A stretch of DNA of 64,000 bases from Bradyrhizobium sp. 164 (GTDB taxonomy: Bacteria; Pseudomonadota; Alphaproteobacteria; Rhizobiales; Xanthobacteraceae): the NCBI RefSeq assembly GCF_023073715.1, contig NZ_JADPKA010000110.1, forward strand, positions 186,001 to 250,000. Reading direction: 5' to 3'. Under the pieces are notes generated by a model. That model was not told where the DNA came from, made no database searches, and was given only the letters and a program-made list of their open reading frames with translations. Within the stretch, counting starts at the first letter, position 1; the number at the start of each line of letters is the position of its first letter. This document shows, piece after piece, positions 25,137 to 34,432 of the stretch. The translations under genes and the position numbers were made by a program.

Positions 25137-26651
25137 CTAGCCCCAGCTCACGTCATGGCGCGCCAGGACCTCGCGCACCTTGGCGACGAGATCGGCCTCG
25201 CTGCACGAGAATTGCGCCGGGCGGCTCTCGCGCCATTCCTGGTTGGAGGCGATCGCAGCGGCGGCCTTGGCACCTTCTATCAGATCCTTGATCTGAACCT
25301 CGCCGCGCGCCTTCTCGTCGGAGCCCTGGATGACGACGCAGGGCGCGTTGCGGCGATCGGCATATTTGAGCTGATTGCCCATGTTCTTGGGATTGCCGAG
25401 ATAGAGCTCGGCGCGGATGCCGGCGGTGCGCAAGGAAGCGACCATCTTCTGATAGTCGGCGACGCGGTCGCGGTCGAACACGGTGACGACGACGGGCCCG
25501 AATTCCGGCCGCGTGTCGAGCTTGCCGAGCAGCGTCAGTGCGGCCTGCAAGCGAGACACGCCGATGGAGAAGCCAGTCGCCGGCACCGGCTCGCCGCGAA
25601 AGCGCGAGACGAGGCCGTCATAACGTCCGCCGCCGCCGACCGAGCCGAAGCGCACCGGGCGGCCCTTCTCGTCCTTGGTGTCGAGCAGGAGTTCGAGCTC
25701 GTAGACAGGGCCGGTGTAATATTCGAGGCCGCGCACAACGGAGGGATCGATGCGAATGCGGTCCGCGCCGTAACCCGAAGCCATGACCAGCTTGGCAATT
25801 TCTTCCAGCTCGCTCACGCCGGCCTGACCGACTTCGCTCTTGGCGAGGTACGTTTCTGCGGCGGCGATAGCTTCTTTCCAATCATCGCGCTGCTTGGTGA
25901 TGGCGAGAACAACGTCAGCCTCCGCCGCACTCAGATTGGCGCCTTTCGTGAAGTCGCCCTTGCCCTCTTCGCCGCCGTCCCATCGTCCGGGACCGAGCAA
26001 TTTGCGCACTTCGTCGGCGGAAAACTTGTCGAGCTTGTCGATCGCGCGGAGCACGGTCAGCCTGCGTGCCGCGTTGTCGTCGCCGCCGAGCCCGATGGCT
26101 TCCAGAACACCGTCGAGCACTTTTCGATTGTTCACCTTCACGACGTAAGAGCCGCGTGCAATCCCGAGCGCCTCCATCGTATCAGCCGCCATCATGCAGA
26201 TCTCCGCATCCGCCGCCGGCGTCGCCGAGCCGACCGTGTCGGCATCGAACTGCATGAACTGGCGGAAGCGTCCGGGACCGGGCTTTTCGTTGCGGAACAC
26301 GTAACCGGCGCGGTAGCTGCGATAGGGCTTTGGCAGCGTGTCGAAGTTTTCAGCGACGTAGCGGGCGAGCGGCGCGGTCAGATCGTAACGCAGGCTGATC
26401 CATTGCTCGTCGTCGTCCTGGAACGAGAACACGCCCTCGTTCGGACGGTCCTGGTCGGGCAGGAATTTGCCGAGCGCATCGGTGAATTCCATCGCCGGCG
26501 TCTCCACCGGCTCGAAGCCATAGAGCTCGTAAACAGCGCGGATCTTCTCGACCATCTCGCGCGTCGCCCGGATCGCGGCGGGATCGCGATCCTCGAGCCC
26601 GCGCGGCAGGCGCGCCTTCAATTTCTGGGGTTTTTTGGGTTTCTCGGCCAT
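25137..26651 (-). CDS. hisS: histidyl-tRNA synthetase
   Basis: A 504-residue class II synthetase. Motif 1 (around residue 40), motif 2 (FRNEKPGPGRFRQFMQFD) and the histidine-specific LEYYTGPVYE and motif 3 region (FSIGVSRLQAAL) are present, with a C-terminal anticodon domain (VTVFDRDRVADYQKMV). Alphaproteobacterial HisS of this length carries an extra insertion compared with the ~424-residue E. coli enzyme. Gln in the motif 2 loop is normal for HisRS. Confidence 0.95.
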   Translation of the reverse strand: MAEKPKKPQKLKARLPRGLEDRDPAAIRATREMVEKIRAVYELYGFEPVETPAMEFTDALGKFLPDQDRPNEGVFSFQDDDEQWISLRYDLTAPLARYVAENFDTLPKPYRSYRAGYVFRNEKPGPGRFRQFMQFDADTVGSATPAADAEICMMAADTMEALGIARGSYVVKVNNRKVLDGVLEAIGLGGDDNAARRLTVLRAIDKLDKFSADEVRKLLGPGRWDGGEEGKGDFTKGANLSAAEADVVLAITKQRDDWKEAIAAAETYLAKSEVGQAGVSELEEIAKLVMASGYGADRIRIDPSVVRGLEYYTGPVYELELLLDTKDEKGRPVRFGSVGGGGRYDGLVSRFRGEPVPATGFSIGVSRLQAALTLLGKLDTRPEFGPVVVTVFDRDRVADYQKMVASLRTAGIRAELYLGNPKNMGNQLKYADRRNAPCVVIQGSDEKARGEVQIKDLIEGAKAAAAIASNQEWRESRPAQFSCSEADLVAKVREVLARHDVSWG

Positions 26652-26691
26652 GCGCGGCGTTTACCAGCCGACGCGCGGTGCGGCAACCGTT

Positions 26692-26845
26692 CTTGCCCTC
26701 TCCCCTTGTGGGAGAGGGTGGCTCGCGGTAGCGGCGAGACGGGTGAGGGGTTTCTCTCCGCGAACAAACCTCTCGCGCTTGAACTCGCGAAGACAACCCC
26801 TCAGCCGGCGCTTCGCGCCACCTTCTCCTACAAGGGGAGAAGGTA
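26692..26845. repeat. dispersed palindromic element (CCCTCTCCCCTTGTGGGAGAGGG type)
   Basis: An imperfect inverted repeat of ~150 bases, with the left end CTCCCCTTGTGGGAGAGGGTGG and right end CCACCTTCTCCTACAAGGGGAG; inner blocks TGAGGGGTT and AACCCCTCA also pair. It fills the gap between hisS and ilvE. Shorter relatives are at 30974-31006 and 38910-38940. Confidence 0.65.
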
Positions 26846-26857
26846 TAGGTAAAAGCC

Positions 26858-27940
26858 TCAAAACACTTTGCGGATCCAGTTGTGCGGATCGTTGGTGCGG
26901 CCGTACTGGATGTCGACGAGCTGCTTGCGCAGGCCCATGGCGACCGGGCCGGCCGCGCCGCCACTGATGTCGAAATCGCCGCTCACCGAGCGCACCTTGC
27001 CGATCGGCGAGATCACGGCGGCAGTGCCGCAGGCGAAGGCTTCTTTCAGCCTGCCGCTGGCGGCGTCCTTGCGCCACTGGTCGAGCGAGTAGGGCTCCTC
27101 GCGCACCGTCTTTCCGGCATCGCGGGCGAGCGTGATGATGGAGTCGCGTGTGATGCCCGGCAGGATGGTGCCGAGCGGCGGCGTTGACAGCGAGCCGTCG
27201 TCGAACACGAAGAACACATTCATGCCGCCGAGCTCCTCGATGTAACGGCGCTCGAGCGCATCGAGGAACACGACCTGATCGCAGCCATGCTGGATCGCTT
27301 CCGCCTGGGCGCGCAGGCTCGCGGCATAATTGCCGCCGCATTTGACGGCGCCGGTGCCGCCGATCGCGGCGCGCGTGTAGTTCTCGGACACCCAGATCGA
27401 CACCGGTGCAGGGCCGCCCTTGAAATAAGAGCCCACCGGCGAGGCGATGACCGCGAAGATGTATTCGGATGACGGCTTGACGCCGAGGAAGGTCTCGCTC
27501 GCGATCATGAAGGGCCGTAGGTAAAGACTGCCCTCGCCGCCCGGCATCCAGGCGCGATCGATGCGCACGACCTGCTCGACCGCCTCGATGAAGACATCCT
27601 CGGGCAATTGCGCCATTGCCATGCGGTCGGCCGAGTCCTTGAATCGCCGCGCATTGGCGTCGGGGCGAAACAGGTTCACGCCGCCGTCGTCGCGCTTGTA
27701 GGCCTTGAGGCCCTCGAAAATTTCCTGAGCGTAATGGAGAACCGCGCCGGCCGGATCGAGCTGAAAGTTGGCGCGCGCCTCGATTTTGGCCTCGTACCAG
27801 CCGCCCTTGGCCTGATTGTAGCGGACGATCGCCATGTGATCGGTGAAAACTCGCCCGAACCCTGGGTCCACCAGCTTGGCGACGCGGTCCTTCTCAGGAG
27901 TCGGATTGGATGCGGGCTGGATGTCGAATGTCATGCTCAT
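26858..27940 (-). CDS. ilvE: branched-chain amino acid aminotransferase
   Basis: A 360-residue fold-type IV PLP enzyme that transfers the amino group between glutamate and Leu, Ile or Val. The catalytic lysine is Lys200 in AVKCGGNYA, followed by RRYIEELGGMNVFFVF and the C-terminal TRDSIITLARD block. It is the longer, eukaryote-like BCAT type. A second ATG at 27934 has a better spaced AAGGA, so the protein may be two residues shorter. It is divergent from a MarR regulator. Confidence 0.93.
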   Translation of the reverse strand: MSMTFDIQPASNPTPEKDRVAKLVDPGFGRVFTDHMAIVRYNQAKGGWYEAKIEARANFQLDPAGAVLHYAQEIFEGLKAYKRDDGGVNLFRPDANARRFKDSADRMAMAQLPEDVFIEAVEQVVRIDRAWMPGGEGSLYLRPFMIASETFLGVKPSSEYIFAVIASPVGSYFKGGPAPVSIWVSENYTRAAIGGTGAVKCGGNYAASLRAQAEAIQHGCDQVVFLDALERRYIEELGGMNVFFVFDDGSLSTPPLGTILPGITRDSIITLARDAGKTVREEPYSLDQWRKDAASGRLKEAFACGTAAVISPIGKVRSVSGDFDISGGAAGPVAMGLRKQLVDIQYGRTNDPHNWIRKVF

Positions 27941-28280
27941 GTCCTTGGCTCCCGCTGCCGGTATCGGCGCTGTTCTGGCACCGGCCCGCCCCTGTTCGGG
28001 GCCGGCTGGCTTCATTAGGTGTCTGGCTGGACCGCCGCCAGCCTTGTTACGGCCGGTTTCCCGTGGCCAGCATGTCGCCGAGGACATGCTTTTGCGGAAG
28101 GCGGAAGTCCAGTATGTTTTGTCGAAATGCCGCTCGACAATCGCACGGTAGATCTGCTCCGGCCGTCGTCGCCTGTCCGGCTGTTTCCGCCGTCCCTGCT
28201 TCGACGCCGCCCGTCGCGATACGATCTAAAATTTCGTACGGGCCAATCGTTTTGTAACATTGAACCCAAGATACGTCAAT
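27941..28280. other. divergent intergenic region between ilvE and marR
   Basis: About 340 bases that must hold both promoters. The part next to marR (28225-28280) is AT-richer. No operator or RNA element was recognised. Confidence 0.4.
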
Positions 28281-28823
28281 ATGCCTGACATAAATTTCGC
28301 GAGTCCGTCTCAAGACGCCGCCGAGCCTCGGCCGGCCGCAGGCGATGGAGGCAATTTGCGCTGGGATATCATCGAGCTGCTGTTCTTCGCTTATCGCGAT
28401 TTCGTGGGCGATCCAGACCAGGAGCTGGAGGCCTTCGGCTTCGGCCGGGCCCATCACCGGGTCATGCACTTCGTCTATCGCTATCCCGGCCTCAAGGTCG
28501 CCGATCTCCTCGACGTCCTGCGCATCACAAAACAATCGCTCGGCCGCGTGCTCAAGCAGCTTCTCGACGAAGGCTATATCGTGCAGAAGACCGGCGACAA
28601 TGACCGTCGTCAGCGCCTGCTCTATGCGACGCCGAAAGGCGAAGCGCTGGTGCAGAAGCTTGCCGGGCTCCAGACCACGCGGATCACCAAGGCGCTTGCC
28701 GAGATAGGTCCGCAGGATGCCGAGACCGTCAAGCGCTTCCTGCGCGCGATGATCGATCGCGACGATCCGGACAAGGTGCTCGAGACGATCTTCGCTTCCG
28801 TCAACCACGACGCCAAGGAGTGA
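28281..28823 (+). CDS. MarR family transcriptional regulator
   Basis: A 180-residue winged helix protein: an N-terminal polar leader, then FGRAHHRVMHFVYRYPGLKV, the recognition region DLLDVLRITKQSLGRVLKQL and the wing GYIVQKTGDNDRRQRLLYAT. It is the first gene of a run with an OmpR-type regulator and a sensor kinase; the stop overlaps the next start (GTGA). A TTG at 28260 would add seven residues. The ligand is unknown. Confidence 0.88.
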   Translation: MPDINFASPSQDAAEPRPAAGDGGNLRWDIIELLFFAYRDFVGDPDQELEAFGFGRAHHRVMHFVYRYPGLKVADLLDVLRITKQSLGRVLKQLLDEGYIVQKTGDNDRRQRLLYATPKGEALVQKLAGLQTTRITKALAEIGPQDAETVKRFLRAMIDRDDPDKVLETIFASVNHDAKE

Positions 28824-29551
28824 CCGTGCCGCTCGCTGCCACGCTCGCCCGCCCGCCGGTGCAACCCGCCGACGATGCCCCGCATCTGCTGCTGGTCGAC
28901 GACGACCGCCGCATTCGCGATCTGCTGTCGCGCTTCCTCGCCAGCGAAGGCTATCGGGTCTCGACCGCCGCCAGTGCCAGCGATGCGCGCGCCAAGCTCA
29001 TGGGCTTGCATTTCGATCTCTTGATCCTCGACGTCATGATGCCCGGCGAGACCGGCTTCGACCTCGCCCGTTTCATCCGCACCTCGTCCTCGGTGCCGAT
29101 CGTGATGCTGACGGCGCGGCACGAGGCAGAAGCGCGCATCGAGGGCCTGCAGATCGGCGCCGACGACTATGTCGCAAAACCGTTCGAGCCGCGCGAGCTC
29201 GCGCTGCGCATCAACAACATCCTCAAGCGCGCCGCGCCGCCGCCGCAGGCGGCGACCGTGGAGAAGATCGCTTTCGGACCCTACGTCTACCATCTCGAAC
29301 GCGGCGAGCTGCGCCAGGGCGATGAGGTCATTCACCTCACTGACCGTGAGCGCGAGATGCTGCGCATCCTCTCGGAGACGCCGGGCGAAACCGTGCCGCG
29401 CAGCGCGCTGACCGGCAACGGCAGCGTCAACGAGCGCGCCGTGGACGTTCAGATCAACCGCCTCAGGCGCAAGATCGAGACCGATCCCGCCAATCCGCTA
29501 TTCCTCCAGGCGGTGCGCGGCATCGGCTACCGGCTGGTGGCCTCGCCTTAA
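28820..29551 (+). CDS. OmpR family response regulator
   Basis: A 243-residue two-domain regulator. The receiver domain has the acidic pocket VDDD, phospho-acceptor Asp71 (LILDVMMPG), Thr98 and Lys120; the C-terminal OmpR/PhoB winged helix includes LTDREREMLRILSE and NERAVDVQINRLRRKIE. GTG at 28820 overlaps the marR stop, but a GTG at 28826 is better spaced from AAGGAG. It precedes the matching sensor kinase by 27 bases. Confidence 0.93.
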   Translation: MTVPLAATLARPPVQPADDAPHLLLVDDDRRIRDLLSRFLASEGYRVSTAASASDARAKLMGLHFDLLILDVMMPGETGFDLARFIRTSSSVPIVMLTARHEAEARIEGLQIGADDYVAKPFEPRELALRINNILKRAAPPPQAATVEKIAFGPYVYHLERGELRQGDEVIHLTDREREMLRILSETPGETVPRSALTGNGSVNERAVDVQINRLRRKIETDPANPLFLQAVRGIGYRLVASP

Positions 29552-29578
29552 AGCCCATAGAGCAGTGAAGCGCCACCG

Positions 29579-30967
29579 ATGAGCACGATCGATACGGGCC
29601 TGACGCTTCTGAAGAGCGCCGCTGGCCGCGTCTCCGCCGCCAATGGCTGGATGGGCAACGCATTCAAGGGCTGGATGCCGACCGGCCTCTATGCGCGCGC
29701 GCTGCTGATCATGATCGTGCCGATGGTGATCCTGCAATCGGTCGTCGCCTTCGTGTTCATGGAAAGGCACTGGAACACGGTGACTCGGCGCCTGTCCGCC
29801 GCGGTGGTGCAGGACATCGCCGCGCTGATCGACGTCTACAAGGGCTATCCGCAGGACAAGGATCGCGACCAGATCCGCCGCATCGCCCAGCAGCGGCTCG
29901 GCCTCGTCGTCGATTTCCTGCCTGCCGGTGACATGCCGCCACCGGGACCAAAGCCGTTCTTCTCGCTGCTCGACCAGACCCTGTCGGTGCAGCTCGGCCG
30001 CCAGATCGGGCGTTCGTTCTGGATCGACACGGTCGGCCGCTCCAACCTCGTCGAGATCCGCATCCAGCTCGACGATGCCGTGATGCGCGTGTTCGCCCAG
30101 CGCAGCGCCGCCTACGCCTCCAACTCGGAAATCTTCCTTTTCTGGATGGTCGGCACGTCCTCGATCCTGCTGATCGTCGCGGTGCTGTTCCTGCGCAACC
30201 AGATCAAGCCGATCCTGCGGCTCGCCGATGCCGCCGAGAGCTTCGGCAAAGGCCGCGAGGCGCCGAATTTCCGCCCCAGAGGCGCGCGCGAGGTGCGGCG
30301 CGCCTCCGTCGCCTTCCTCGAGATGAAATCGCGCATCGAGCGCACGATGGAGCAGCGCACCGCAATGCTGGCCGGCGTCAGCCATGACCTGCGCACCATC
30401 CTGACCCGCTTCAAGCTCGAGCTGGCGCTGATCGGCGATAGTCCCGAGCTCGAGGGCATGCGCAAGGACGTCGACGAGATGTCGATGATGCTGGAGGATT
30501 ACCTCGCCTTTGCCCGCGGCGATTCCGGCGAGCAATCGCAGCCGACCGATATGGCCCAGGCCCTGGAAGAGCTGCGCAGCGATGCCGAACGGCACGGCCA
30601 CACCGCGACCGTGGCGTTCCACGGCCTGCCAGTGGTGACGGTGAAGCCGGCCTCGTTCAAGCGCTGCCTTGCCAACCTCGTCACCAACGCCGCACGCTAC
30701 GGCAAGGCCATCGCCATCACCGGCCAGCGCGATCACCGCTATCTCACGGTCACGATCGACGACGACGGGCCGGGCATTCCCGCGCATTTGCGCGAAGAGG
30801 TGTTCAAGCCGTTCCTGCGGCTGGACAACGCCCGCAACCAGGACGAAGGCGGCACGGGCCTTGGCCTCGCGATCGCCCGCGACATCGCCCGCTCCCACGG
30901 CGGCGACATCACGCTCGGCGACAGCCCGATGGGAGGATTGAGGGCGAGCGTGAGGATACCCGTGTAA
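29579..30967 (+). CDS. sensor histidine kinase, EnvZ-like
   Basis: A 462-residue membrane kinase: one transmembrane helix near residues 40-60, a periplasmic domain, a second helix near 185-205 followed by a HAMP domain, then the H box with His269 (GVSHDLRTILTRF), the N box LVTNAARYG, the G1 box DDGPGIP and the G2 box GGTGLGLAIARDI. The proline usual in the H box (RTPL) is Ile here. It likely phosphorylates the adjacent OmpR-type regulator. Confidence 0.93.
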   Translation: MSTIDTGLTLLKSAAGRVSAANGWMGNAFKGWMPTGLYARALLIMIVPMVILQSVVAFVFMERHWNTVTRRLSAAVVQDIAALIDVYKGYPQDKDRDQIRRIAQQRLGLVVDFLPAGDMPPPGPKPFFSLLDQTLSVQLGRQIGRSFWIDTVGRSNLVEIRIQLDDAVMRVFAQRSAAYASNSEIFLFWMVGTSSILLIVAVLFLRNQIKPILRLADAAESFGKGREAPNFRPRGAREVRRASVAFLEMKSRIERTMEQRTAMLAGVSHDLRTILTRFKLELALIGDSPELEGMRKDVDEMSMMLEDYLAFARGDSGEQSQPTDMAQALEELRSDAERHGHTATVAFHGLPVVTVKPASFKRCLANLVTNAARYGKAIAITGQRDHRYLTVTIDDDGPGIPAHLREEVFKPFLRLDNARNQDEGGTGLGLAIARDIARSHGGDITLGDSPMGGLRASVRIPV

Positions 30968-30973
30968 CTGCTC

Positions 30974-31006
30974 TTGCCTCTCCCCGTTAGAACGGGGCGA
31001 GGGAGC
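30974..31006. repeat. short CTCCCC palindrome between convergent genes
   Basis: CCTCTCCCCGTTAGAACGGGGCGAGG forms a hairpin between the kinase gene and the DUF3617 gene, which converge. It resembles the ends of the element at 26692-26845 and may work as a transcription end. Confidence 0.45.
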
Positions 31007-31032
31007 CCACCGATTTTCCGGCTACGATCTCG

Positions 31033-31563
31033 CTACTTCGGCAGCAGTCCCTTCAGCTTATCCACGTCGCGCACGTTCATCTTGAAGCCGCCTGGCATCA
31101 CGATGTCGCCGGGCTTCTGGTCCGGCTTGCAGGCCCCGAGCCATTTCGCTTCAAGCGTCATGGTGCTATCGCGCCCGGCCGTGCCGGCGACGCCGCCTTG
31201 CGCATGCGAGGAGGTCCTCACCGTGTAGGCCGAGTTGAAATCGCCTGATATCTCGGCATGCGAGGTCGTGCTGACGCCAGCGACGTTGCACTCGGAATCG
31301 CTGACATAGCCGGTCGCGGTCTTCTTGATCTCCTGCTTGGCGCAGATCTGCCTGGCCATCGGGGAGACGTTGTTGCTCATCTCCTTGTCGACGGTCTCGT
31401 CAGTGCAGTGCTGCATGGTCATCTCGGGCACGGGCGAGCCGGTCGTGACCAGCTTCATTTCCCAAAGGCCGGCCTTGCGCAGCGGCAGATCGTCGGCGCT
31501 GGCGCTGCCTGCGAACAACACGAGACAGGCGGCCGAGCCGAGCAAAGCGAGTTTGCGCGTCAT
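31033..31563 (-). CDS. DUF3617 domain secreted protein
   Basis: A 176-residue protein with a signal peptide (LALLGSAACLVLFAGSASA, cleavage before DDLPLRKAGLWEM). The mature start RKAGLWEMKLVTTG and the later CTDET, CNVAGVST and GDFNSAYTV blocks are typical of DUF3617, with several conserved cysteines. Likely periplasmic; function unknown. Confidence 0.85.
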   Translation of the reverse strand: MTRKLALLGSAACLVLFAGSASADDLPLRKAGLWEMKLVTTGSPVPEMTMQHCTDETVDKEMSNNVSPMARQICAKQEIKKTATGYVSDSECNVAGVSTTSHAEISGDFNSAYTVRTSSHAQGGVAGTAGRDSTMTLEAKWLGACKPDQKPGDIVMPGGFKMNVRDVDKLKGLLPK

Positions 31564-31607
31564 CGGGGGGGCTCCCGGCTGAGAGATTGCGGCGTTACGA
31601 CCGCGGT

Positions 31608-31913
31608 TCAGTACAGCGTGCGGATCGGCTGCTCGGCGGCGCCGTAGGGCACCCAGCGGCAGGAGAACGAGATGTAGCCGCCCTCGTAGGCCTGCACCGC
31701 GAGAAATTTGGCGACTTTGCCGTAGCGCGCGCAGTGATCGACCGCGACCTGCCGCGCATCGACCTGGGTCGCCATCGAATAGGCGATGATGCCGCCGGTG
31801 TCGTTGCCCTTGAACGGCGGCACTGGAAGAATATCGGCCCGCACCGACTGGCTCGCCATCATACCCGAGACAACCAGGCTGGCGAGAAGACCCGCGGCCG
31901 CAATGATTCGCAT
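31608..31913 (-). CDS. small secreted hypothetical protein
   Basis: A 101-residue protein with a signal peptide (MRIIAAAGLLASLVVSGMMA). The mature part (GGIIAYSMATQVDARQVAVD, then HCARYGKVAKFLAV) has two cysteines, one in HCARYGK and one in FSCRWVP, which could form a disulfide bond. It lies upstream of the DUF3617 gene in the same direction, so they may be co-transcribed. No family recognised. Confidence 0.65.
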   Translation of the reverse strand: MRIIAAAGLLASLVVSGMMASQSVRADILPVPPFKGNDTGGIIAYSMATQVDARQVAVDHCARYGKVAKFLAVQAYEGGYISFSCRWVPYGAAEQPIRTLY

Positions 31914-32096
31914 TCCCGTCACTCCAATTGGTTGGCGCCAGTTTACGGTGCCGGGATGGAAGTGGAAAGAACGGAAGCCATGCCGAGCGCGACGTTGTGG
32001 TCAACTCCTGGCGAAGTGTTGCCGCGCTGCACTTGACCCCGCCCAGCCTTCGCGGCACGGTCCCACCTTCGCAAGACCCAGCAGTCCGGATTGCCC

Positions 32097-32558
32097 ATGC
32101 GCGCCCCCTCCCTGAAATCGCTCCGCTTTGCCGCCGTGCTCGGCCTCATGTTCGGGGCGCTATCGCTCGGTGAGGCCAGGGCCGCCAATCCGCTCGAGAC
32201 GAATTTCTGGCTGAGCGGGCCGCGCTACGATGGCGCCGTCGCCGATTGCGACAAGGCGCTGCCGACGATCGCCACCCAGTTCTGGGAGAAGGAAAGCTCG
32301 TTCTGGAATTCCTCGTTGAAGATCACCGGCTTCTCCGCCGTTCGCGAGACCGCTTTCCGGCCCTGGCAGTCCGACAACATTCCGCGCCGGTATTGCACCG
32401 GCGACGCCATGCTCAATGACGGCAAGGTGCGCAAGGTGCATTTCTCGATTATCGAGGATGGCGGCTTCGCCGGCTACGGCAATGGCGTCGAATGGTGCGT
32501 CGTCGGAGTCGACCGCAACTGGGCCTACAATCCAGCCTGCCGCGCCGCCAAGCCCTGA
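32097..32558 (+). CDS. secreted hypothetical protein with paired cysteines
   Basis: A 153-residue protein with a signal peptide (FAAVLGLMFGALSLGEARA). The mature protein has four cysteines (VADCDK, RRYCTG, VEWCVV, NPACRAAK), probably two disulfide bonds, and aromatic-rich strands (FWEKESSFWNSSLKITGF). No family recognised. It is divergent from the two secreted proteins on the minus strand. Confidence 0.65.
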   Translation: MRAPSLKSLRFAAVLGLMFGALSLGEARAANPLETNFWLSGPRYDGAVADCDKALPTIATQFWEKESSFWNSSLKITGFSAVRETAFRPWQSDNIPRRYCTGDAMLNDGKVRKVHFSIIEDGGFAGYGNGVEWCVVGVDRNWAYNPACRAAKP

Positions 32559-32677
32559 TTTGAAGAGTCCCGAGTCGGGCCGATCTGGCGACTGAGCGGC
32601 GGTGGCTGCATTTTGTTCTTGAAATGTTCTTATCGCCTACTAGGCTTCATTGCACAGTCTAGTTGAGGGGCATCGCC

Positions 32678-33382
32678 ATGTTTCATTCCAGATTGCATTC
32701 GTTTTCCCGCCTGGTGATCTCGCTGACCCTTCCCCTGATCCTTGCCGCAGGCCTGGCCTCGTTCGCCGGCGGCGCAAAGGCCCAGGACAAGCGGCAAAAC
32801 GCGCCGGGCGAGTTCGATTTCTATGTGCTGTCGCTGTCATGGTCGCCCTCCTTCTGCGAGGAAGCGGCCGAGCGCAACGGCCGCTCACACATGCAGTGCA
32901 GCGGACGGCCCTACGCCTTCGTGGTGCACGGGCTGTGGCCGCAATATGAAAACGGCTTCCCCGAATATTGCCAGCGGCCGGCACCGCGGCTGAACCGCGG
33001 CATCGTCTCCTCGATGCTGGATTTGATGCCGGCGCCGGGCCTGATCTTCAACGAATGGGACAAGCACGGCACCTGCTCCGGGCTCGAGAGCCGCAGCTAT
33101 TTCGAAACGATCCGCAAAGCGCGCGCCGCGATCAAGATCCCGGCCGAATATCTCGATCTGTCGCAGGCCAAGACCGTGGCGCCGGCGGAGGTCGAGGACG
33201 CCTTTATCAAGGCCAATCCCGGCCTCAGCAATGCCGCCATCTCGGTCACCTGTAACCGGACACGGCTGTCTGAGGTCCGCATCTGCCTCAGCAAGGATCT
33301 GCAATTCCGCGCCTGCGACGAGCTCGAGCGCCGCACCTGCCGCCGCGAGCAGGTGACGATGCCGCCGATCAGGGGTGGGTAG
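32678..33382 (+). CDS. secreted ribonuclease T2 family enzyme
   Basis: A 234-residue protein with a signal peptide (LPLILAAGLASFAGGAKAQ). Both T2 active-site blocks are present: CAS I FVVHGLWPQYE with His84, and CAS II FNEWDKHGTC with Glu126 and His130. It cuts single-stranded RNA through a 2',3'-cyclic phosphate and likely works in the periplasm, similar to E. coli RNase I. ATG at 32678 has GAGGGG upstream. Confidence 0.92.
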   Translation: MFHSRLHSFSRLVISLTLPLILAAGLASFAGGAKAQDKRQNAPGEFDFYVLSLSWSPSFCEEAAERNGRSHMQCSGRPYAFVVHGLWPQYENGFPEYCQRPAPRLNRGIVSSMLDLMPAPGLIFNEWDKHGTCSGLESRSYFETIRKARAAIKIPAEYLDLSQAKTVAPAEVEDAFIKANPGLSNAAISVTCNRTRLSEVRICLSKDLQFRACDELERRTCRREQVTMPPIRGG

Positions 33383-33397
33383 AGGGAGCCCTCGGAT

Positions 33398-33536
33398 CGC
33401 CATTCCGGAGCGCGCGGCTTGTCCGCCGCAGCCCGAAGAGCGAAGGCGGAAGCGCGGGGCTGGAATCCATCTGTCCGCATTCTCAAAGAAATGGATTTCG
33501 GGTTCGGTGCTGGCGCACCGTCCCGAAATGACGGCC
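33398..33536. repeat. palindromic repeat after the RNase T2 gene
   Basis: An imperfect inverted repeat CATTCCGGAGCGCGCGG..., with a second pair TCCATCTGTCCGCATT and AAAGAAATGGA and the end CCCGAAATGA. It is the most diverged member of the ATTCCGG family here. Confidence 0.4.
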
Positions 33537-33571
33537 GTTACTTTCGCCTCGCGATGTCGTAACTCTCCGCC

Positions 33572-34432
33572 ATGAACTACCGTCACGCCTTCCATGCCGG
33601 CAGCTTCGCCGACGTCATCAAGCACATCGTACTGGCGCGCATCCTCACTTATTTGCAGGACAAGCCGGCGGCGTTCCGCGTCATCGACACCCATGCCGGC
33701 GCCGGCCTCTACGACCTCGACAGCAACGAGGCGCGCCGTGGCGGCGAGTGGCTGACCGGCATTGCGCGGCTGATGCAGGCGCGGCTGTCGAACGAGACCG
33801 CGGCGCTGACCAAGCCGTATCTCGACATCGTCCGCGCCTTCAATCCGAAGGGCGAGCTCAAGGCCTATCCGGGCTCGCCACTGATCGCGCGCGGCCTGCT
33901 CAGGCCGCAGGACCGCCTCATCGCCTGCGAGCTCGAGCCGAAGGCGCGGAAAGCGCTGATCGACGTGCTGCGCCGCGACGAGCAGGCTCGCGTGGTCGAT
34001 CTCGACGGCTGGATGGCACTGCCCGCCTTCGTGCCGCCGAAGGAGCGGCGCGGCCTCGTGCTGATCGACCCGCCGTTCGAGGCCAAGGATGAGTTCGAGC
34101 GGCTTGGCGATGCCTTCTCGGCGGCGTTCGCGAAATGGCCGACCGGTATCTACGTCGTCTGGTATCCGGCTAAGAACCGGCGCGCCACCGACACGCTGGC
34201 GCAAACGGTGGCGCGGCTCGCAGCCGCAGCAAAGCCATCAGGAAAATGCCTGCGCCTCGAATTCAGTGTGGCGCCGCAGCTCGATGGCGCGGCCCTCACC
34301 TCCACGGGTCTTCTGATCGTCAACCCGCCCTACACGCTGCACGGCGAGCTCAAGACCATCCTGCCCGAGCTCGAAATGCCGCTCGGCCAGGGCGGCGCTG
34401 CCAGATTCCGATTGGAGGTGCCGAGGCCGTAA
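33572..34432 (+). CDS. rlmJ: 23S rRNA m6A2030 methyltransferase RlmJ
   Basis: A 286-residue SAM methyltransferase. It begins MNYRHAFHAGSFADVIKH, a block fully typical of RlmJ, and has the SAM region DTHAGAGLYDL and the catalytic DPPFE at about 166-170. It methylates N6 of adenine 2030 in 23S rRNA. Single gene, no operon partner. Confidence 0.93.
   Translation: MNYRHAFHAGSFADVIKHIVLARILTYLQDKPAAFRVIDTHAGAGLYDLDSNEARRGGEWLTGIARLMQARLSNETAALTKPYLDIVRAFNPKGELKAYPGSPLIARGLLRPQDRLIACELEPKARKALIDVLRRDEQARVVDLDGWMALPAFVPPKERRGLVLIDPPFEAKDEFERLGDAFSAAFAKWPTGIYVVWYPAKNRRATDTLAQTVARLAAAAKPSGKCLRLEFSVAPQLDGAALTSTGLLIVNPPYTLHGELKTILPELEMPLGQGGAARFRLEVPRP

Noticed and set aside
29498..30898. A 466-codon minus-strand frame opposite the sensor kinase
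   Set aside because: Antisense to conserved kinase boxes; no motif and no ribosome-binding site.
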